Below, in pieces: positions 60,046 through 64,000 of a stretch of 64,000 nt of DNA. The stretch covers positions 107,464,852 through 107,528,851 of the forward strand of contig CM066728.1 in the NCBI GenBank assembly GCA_033961575.1, in the 5' to 3' direction. Each line of letters opens with the position of its first letter. The first letter of the stretch is position 1. The DNA is from Aselliscus stoliczkanus. Taxonomy: Eukaryota; Chordata; Mammalia; Chiroptera; Hipposideridae. Under the pieces are notes generated by a model. It worked only from the letters and a program-made list of their open reading frames with translations, did no database searches and was not told where the DNA came from. Position numbers and translations under genes: made by a program.

Positions 60046-61060
60046 CAGGCCTCCTGGGTGATTAATTACATGACAGAGCAAAGTCCCAAAGAATTTCTTG
60101 GGATTAATGGCCACTAGAAAAGAGTTCACTAAGGGCCAGATTTCCCATCTGGTGATCAAGGCCCTGGGAAGTGCCTGGGGATAACATCCTTACTGCTGGG
60201 TCAACATTTTTTTTTTCCTTTCCTTCCTCAAGAATAATAATTTTTTTTTTAAAGTTAGATTTTCCCAGTGGCATTAACTTTGTCTTGTTGATGACACTGA
60301 CATTCAGGACTATTGTCTATTTTTTTTTCAGTGCTGATTAATCTAGGGATTGAAGATTTAATGAAACAGATTCATTCAATTGTAGTTCAGAAGATACAAC
60401 CAAAATGGCATTATCCCTCTAAAAAGTTTTTCTATATTACTTAGCAATATTTAACTCTTTATGTAGTACAAATACACTGTGCTTTTCTTAAAAATAATTT
60501 ATAGAAATAATTAGGCTTTTTTCTTGGAACCGTGTAGTGTGATTTATGCTGGAATATGTCATTTTATCAAAGCCATGAGCTCTGGCTAGGCAGCTTGTAC
60601 AGGTGCTATACAAAATCCTGGGAGATTTATTGTTAATATGCAACAACACCACTAATCTGATGAGACTTTGACACAAACCACTCATTATGTGAGTAATCAC
60701 CTTGGCCTTCTAGTTCTAGTGTACTTGATTTCCAATGGATGTTTTGTCCAGTTTTTATTTTTATAAATATATTATGTAATATACAATATAATGTGATATC
60801 ATAATCAATATTATTATAAATATGTAACTATGTATGTATATATAAATTTTGTATATATAAATCTTGTATCTCTAACTCTTCAAAAGTGTTTTTCCTTGAA
60901 ACATTTTAGTCAGATGGAGGGTTTTCTAAGGGTGGGTGAGATTGTATTGTGTGGCCAATTAATCCATTTCAAAGGGTAAAAGGTCTGCCTTTTTTTTTAT
61001 AGTCTCAGCTTTGGTTGTTCAAAATGATGAAACTGCTCTCCAGTGTTTTCCTCAGCAAGA
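60046..61060. other. Unique AT-rich sequence, no gene recognised
   Basis: A TA-rich alternating stretch lies at about 60760-60870. Nothing else recognised. Confidence 0.5.
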
Positions 61061-61068
61061 AATAAATA

Positions 61069-61279
61069 CAGAGGGTGCCAAAAAATTGGACTGACATTTT
61101 AGGAAAGGAAAAAAATGTATTAAAATTACCCTGATGGTCACCACTTTGAGCACCTCTTGTAATTGCAGAAATCAAATGTGACATATTCATCTTTTGTTAT
61201 CAGTATATATTGAGTATTACAATTTAATGCAGTTTTTCCCTTTCTTAACATGTGTGTACACCTTTGCTGGCACCCTCTG
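61069..61279. mobile_element. 211-bp inverted-repeat DNA transposon remnant, mariner-like
   Basis: Starts CAGAGGGTGCCAAAAAA, and the complement of the right end starts CAGAGGGTGCCAGCAAA. TA flanks the left edge but not the right, so the target site has decayed or the class is different. The interior is non-coding in its present state. Confidence 0.8.
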
Positions 61280-62205
61280 CCTTTTCCAGGTTGTTTTATG
61301 CCCGCCCCCCATAGCTGTGCTTACGAGCTTTACCTGGAAGCGTCTCATATTCCTGCTGTTCACCCAGACGACCGATACTCTCCAGCCTCATACATTCAGT
61401 GGCCTTGTGCTCATCCCTTGTGAATTCACCCTGCATTCAGTAAATAAGCCCTTGGACTCACGCAACCTGCAGAGTCTGAACCATGCAAAGTCTCTGCCAT
61501 GTGGGGTCTAGATTGCAGTGGGGGAGGGTGGCAGGGGGATGTCGCATCAATACCTCAGACTCCCTCAGTCCAAACTTGAACTTATTCTGGGCTTTGACCA
61601 GACCTCCTCTTCTCCGTGAGTCCCTATATCAGTTTTTGACACCACCCTTCACCTATTCAATTTTTACAAGAAAAATGTGCCATGCACTTCGCTAGATGTT
61701 GACATATGATAATAAAACGGCAGACCTTTGAGCTGACATTCTGAAAATGCAGCCAAAGCGAAGGCTGCTAAGGCATGTGCACACAGCTCTTGTGTTTCAG
61801 GGAAAAGAATAGAGAAGAGAGGAAGGCCCCGGTTCTGTGATATCAAATAGTTTTCACTTCATGCACGAAGTCCAACCAATTAGTTGTGGCTGCCCCAAAC
61901 TCTGGGTTGGGAAGGCTACAGATTCAGAAAGCTGCTCTGGTCAATTAGTAATGTCTGCGCAGGGCAGTAGTTGGAGGTATATGATCGTGCATGCTAAGCA
62001 CGGACATACCATATGGCTAACATGGATTGCTTTCTAAAAGAACCAGGGGAAGCCTGGAGGTTTGCCTGAGCATCAGGATGGCTTACTGGGCTCATATGTA
62101 CACTCTCCTGTGCCTTAGGAGGTCTCTCTCCCACTGAGTAATTATATCAGTAATCAAACCTTCCAAAATTGTGGCTGTCAATAAAGTGTATCACGTGTTT
62201 TCTAA
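61280..62205. other. Unique sequence, no gene recognised
   Basis: Nothing recognised. Confidence 0.45.
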
Positions 62206-62207
62206 TG

Positions 62208-62291
62208 TATGAAAATTGGACAATTAAGTTCGCGAACTTTCCACCACGTTCTTATACAGTGGAAAGTTTGCAAACTTAATTGACCTTCATA
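62208..62291. mobile_element. About 80-bp mariner-type miniature element
   Basis: Near-palindrome: GGACAATTAAGTTCGCGAAC on the left pairs with the complement of the right arm, GGTCAATTAAGTTTGCAAAC. Arms are at least 27 bp with four mismatches. TA lies at both proposed edges (62208-62209 and 62290-62291). The left arm carries a small insertion near its tip. Confidence 0.82.
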
Positions 62292-62444
62292 TATGACTAA
62301 TGAGTATCATCTTAATTTCTTAGGATGACATACACATGTGTCTTAAATCACATGTGTCAATGACTTTCCAAAAAAGCTTGGAGGCTTACAGAGGATGGTG
62401 TTCTGCCTAATTGAGGACTAGAATAATAAGAGATTTTATATATA

Positions 62445-62588
62445 TATATATAATTTTTTTTAATTGTTTTTTTTTTTTTAAGGGCAGTGTCACTGGCCCT
62501 CATATATGGGACCCGAACCAGGGCTGCTGGCTTCCCAAGCCAGTGCTTAACCACTGCGCCACTCGGCCGGCCCCTATATATAATTTTT
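62445..62588 (-). mobile_element. tRNA-derived SINE in TA-rich DNA, with target duplication
   Basis: Body 62480-62574, T-run 62467-62479. tatatataattttt appears at 62445-62458 and again at 62575-62588. B-box GGTTCGGGTCCC and A-box-like GGCCGAGTGG are intact. Confidence 0.9.
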
Positions 62589-62589
62589 A

Positions 62590-63745
62590 TAATATATACT
62601 ATACTCTAATATATATTGCCCAAAGATTTAAGGGAAAAACACAAATTTTGTGAGTGAAATGGTGCAGAAAAAGCAAAGAATATAAATAATACTTCAAAGA
62701 TGTGGCTCTGAGCCCTTGTCGTTTTACATTAATGTGGTTTTTCATTAAAGGGTCTTTTCATATTCCTGGTCTCCTCAAAACTCATCTTGTTGTTAGTTGG
62801 TTGGAGTTCATGTTTATTGAATGGATTAAAGATGCCATTATATTTCGTATTATGTAATCCTGGTCAAGAGGACACGATGTTGGAACAGGGGCCCACTGGA
62901 TGAGATGAAGATCAATGACGGTTCCCACACCCTTCAGTTTGGTGTGGTCTGGTCGGGGCTGTGTGCTACACAGGCAGTTCTGACCCCCTTTAGCTCCCCT
63001 GGGAAACACAAGAGACAGTTCAGAACTAATGTGGGTCACTGTGGGACGGGTCTCAGGGTCTCATCCTAAAATAGGCAAAATTCAGCCAATCAAGCACTTC
63101 GGTCACCTGTCTCGGCGTCAGCTGCGTGTTCCTCCCCCTGAGACTTTTAGTTCTTTGAGATCATAGCTGATGTGTTTCTTGTCTCTCTTTCCCGCCCCCC
63201 CATTCATTTCTTTTTCCTTCTTCTGAACTTCCCACTGTGGGTGGGGACAGTTATCATTCATGGGGTAACCTAGGGTCCATACACCACAGGAGGGAGAGAG
63301 CAGGGCTGACCCAGGTCTGGAGAGGGCCCTGAGCCTTGAGCAGGCATTTCTGTTTCCTTTGGCCTCTGCCTGGAGAGAGCACGACACAGGCCTGACCTCC
63401 ATGTCTCAACTTTTACAAGAGCAGATCCCCATGCCCCAAGGGAAAGCTCAGGTCAGATTGCTGCCTGCCTGATTCTGGGAGAAGTATAAAGAAGCAGCTG
63501 AGATGTAAAGCAAAGGCATGCTCTCCCAAATAATTTTTATCGGCAATAAATCTGATGTTTTGTACCTCATCTGCCTGACACTTGCCTGTCTCTCAGCTGT
63601 TCCTAAATTTTGGCAAGGAAAAATGGACTAAGGTTATTAACCTATAAAACTTATAAAAATTTTCAATACAGCGTCTCATTTCATATGTCCTTGAGCCAGT
63701 CATTAGCTCAGTTCTGCTCCCAAGAATGGTCCCAGATAAAAATAT
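62590..63745. other. Unique sequence, no gene recognised
   Basis: Minus frames at 62782-63039 and 63118-63402 have no recognisable domain. Confidence 0.45.
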
Positions 63746-63748
63746 AAA

Positions 63749-63776
63749 GAAAAGAAACACACACACACACACACAA
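63749..63776. repeat. CA microsatellite
   Basis: About twelve CA units. Confidence 0.95.
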
Positions 63777-63914
63777 ATGAAATGGCCCTTGTCCTCAGTG
63801 AGTTCAAAGCTTGGCGAGAACACAGATAATTTTTGAAAATCAAAGAACCACATGCTAAAGTCTTGGGGAGAACTAAATTCTGGAGGCTCGAAGCATTTCC
63901 AGTTGTACTAAGGC

Positions 63915-64000
63915 CACACAGCACCTGGACATCTGGATAAAATGCAGATTCTGATTCTGTAGGTTTGGGGCGAAGTGGCATTCTGCATTTCTAACAAGCT
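63915..64000. mobile_element. hAT-Charlie type MER fragment, cut by the window end
   Basis: ataaaatgcagattctgatt, ctgtaggtttggggcgaagt and ggcattctgcatttctaaca match the family seen at 57145. It continues past the window. Confidence 0.75.

Overview
This window is vertebrate nuclear DNA from a placental mammal, with no bacterial, phage or plasmid features. LINE-1 copies with typical ORF1/ORF2 remnants, MIR, L2, MaLR/MLT1 and MLT2 LTRs and MER5A-type hAT elements place it in Eutheria. Six copies of a tRNA-derived SINE (head read on the minus strand, with A-box and B-box-like blocks and a 3' A tail) and several short TA-flanked mariner-type elements suggest a laurasiatherian, plausibly a bat of the horseshoe-bat side. 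The host assignment is inference from repeat types alone.

Layout. 1-5137: large LINE-1 on the minus strand (ORF2 remnant, ORF1 remnant, about 1.9 kb 5' UTR with two degenerate monomer-like units), abutting at 5141-5486 a LINE-1 3' end on the plus strand. This has the shape of a twin-primed (5'-inverted) insertion. 5655-15120: mostly unique sequence with one SINE, a GA microsatellite and an L2 remnant. 15138-19105: second minus-strand LINE-1 with both ends but most of ORF2 missing, carrying a TA microsatellite and a nested SINE. 19110-36550: unique sequence with scattered MIR, L2, MLT1/MLT2 and hAT elements, a mariner derivative with two inverted 3' ends (27803-28371), a G/T-rich tract and a perfect 17-bp inverted repeat (31475-31517). 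36551-36777, minus strand: the only stretch that looks like a real protein-coding exon (open frame, good splice sites, CpG-rich); its gene is not recognised. 38506-38755: hAT-type element with an exact 8-bp target duplication. 39260-50760: several older LINE-1 fragments, all on the minus strand, one long and one short SINE, MLT1 and small transposons. 50760-64000: unique AT-rich sequence with MIR, MLT1, two SINEs, GATA/TTTA/CA microsatellites and small class II elements.

The window looks like intronic or intergenic mammalian DNA. All other open frames are either transposon remnants or of a length expected by chance. Nearly every LINE-1 piece and all six SINEs lie on the minus strand, a bias worth testing against the orientation of the surrounding gene. 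I found no credible undescribed multi-gene system. The most unusual items are the double-ended mariner, the hAT element with exact target duplication, the perfect palindrome, and the candidate orphan exon.
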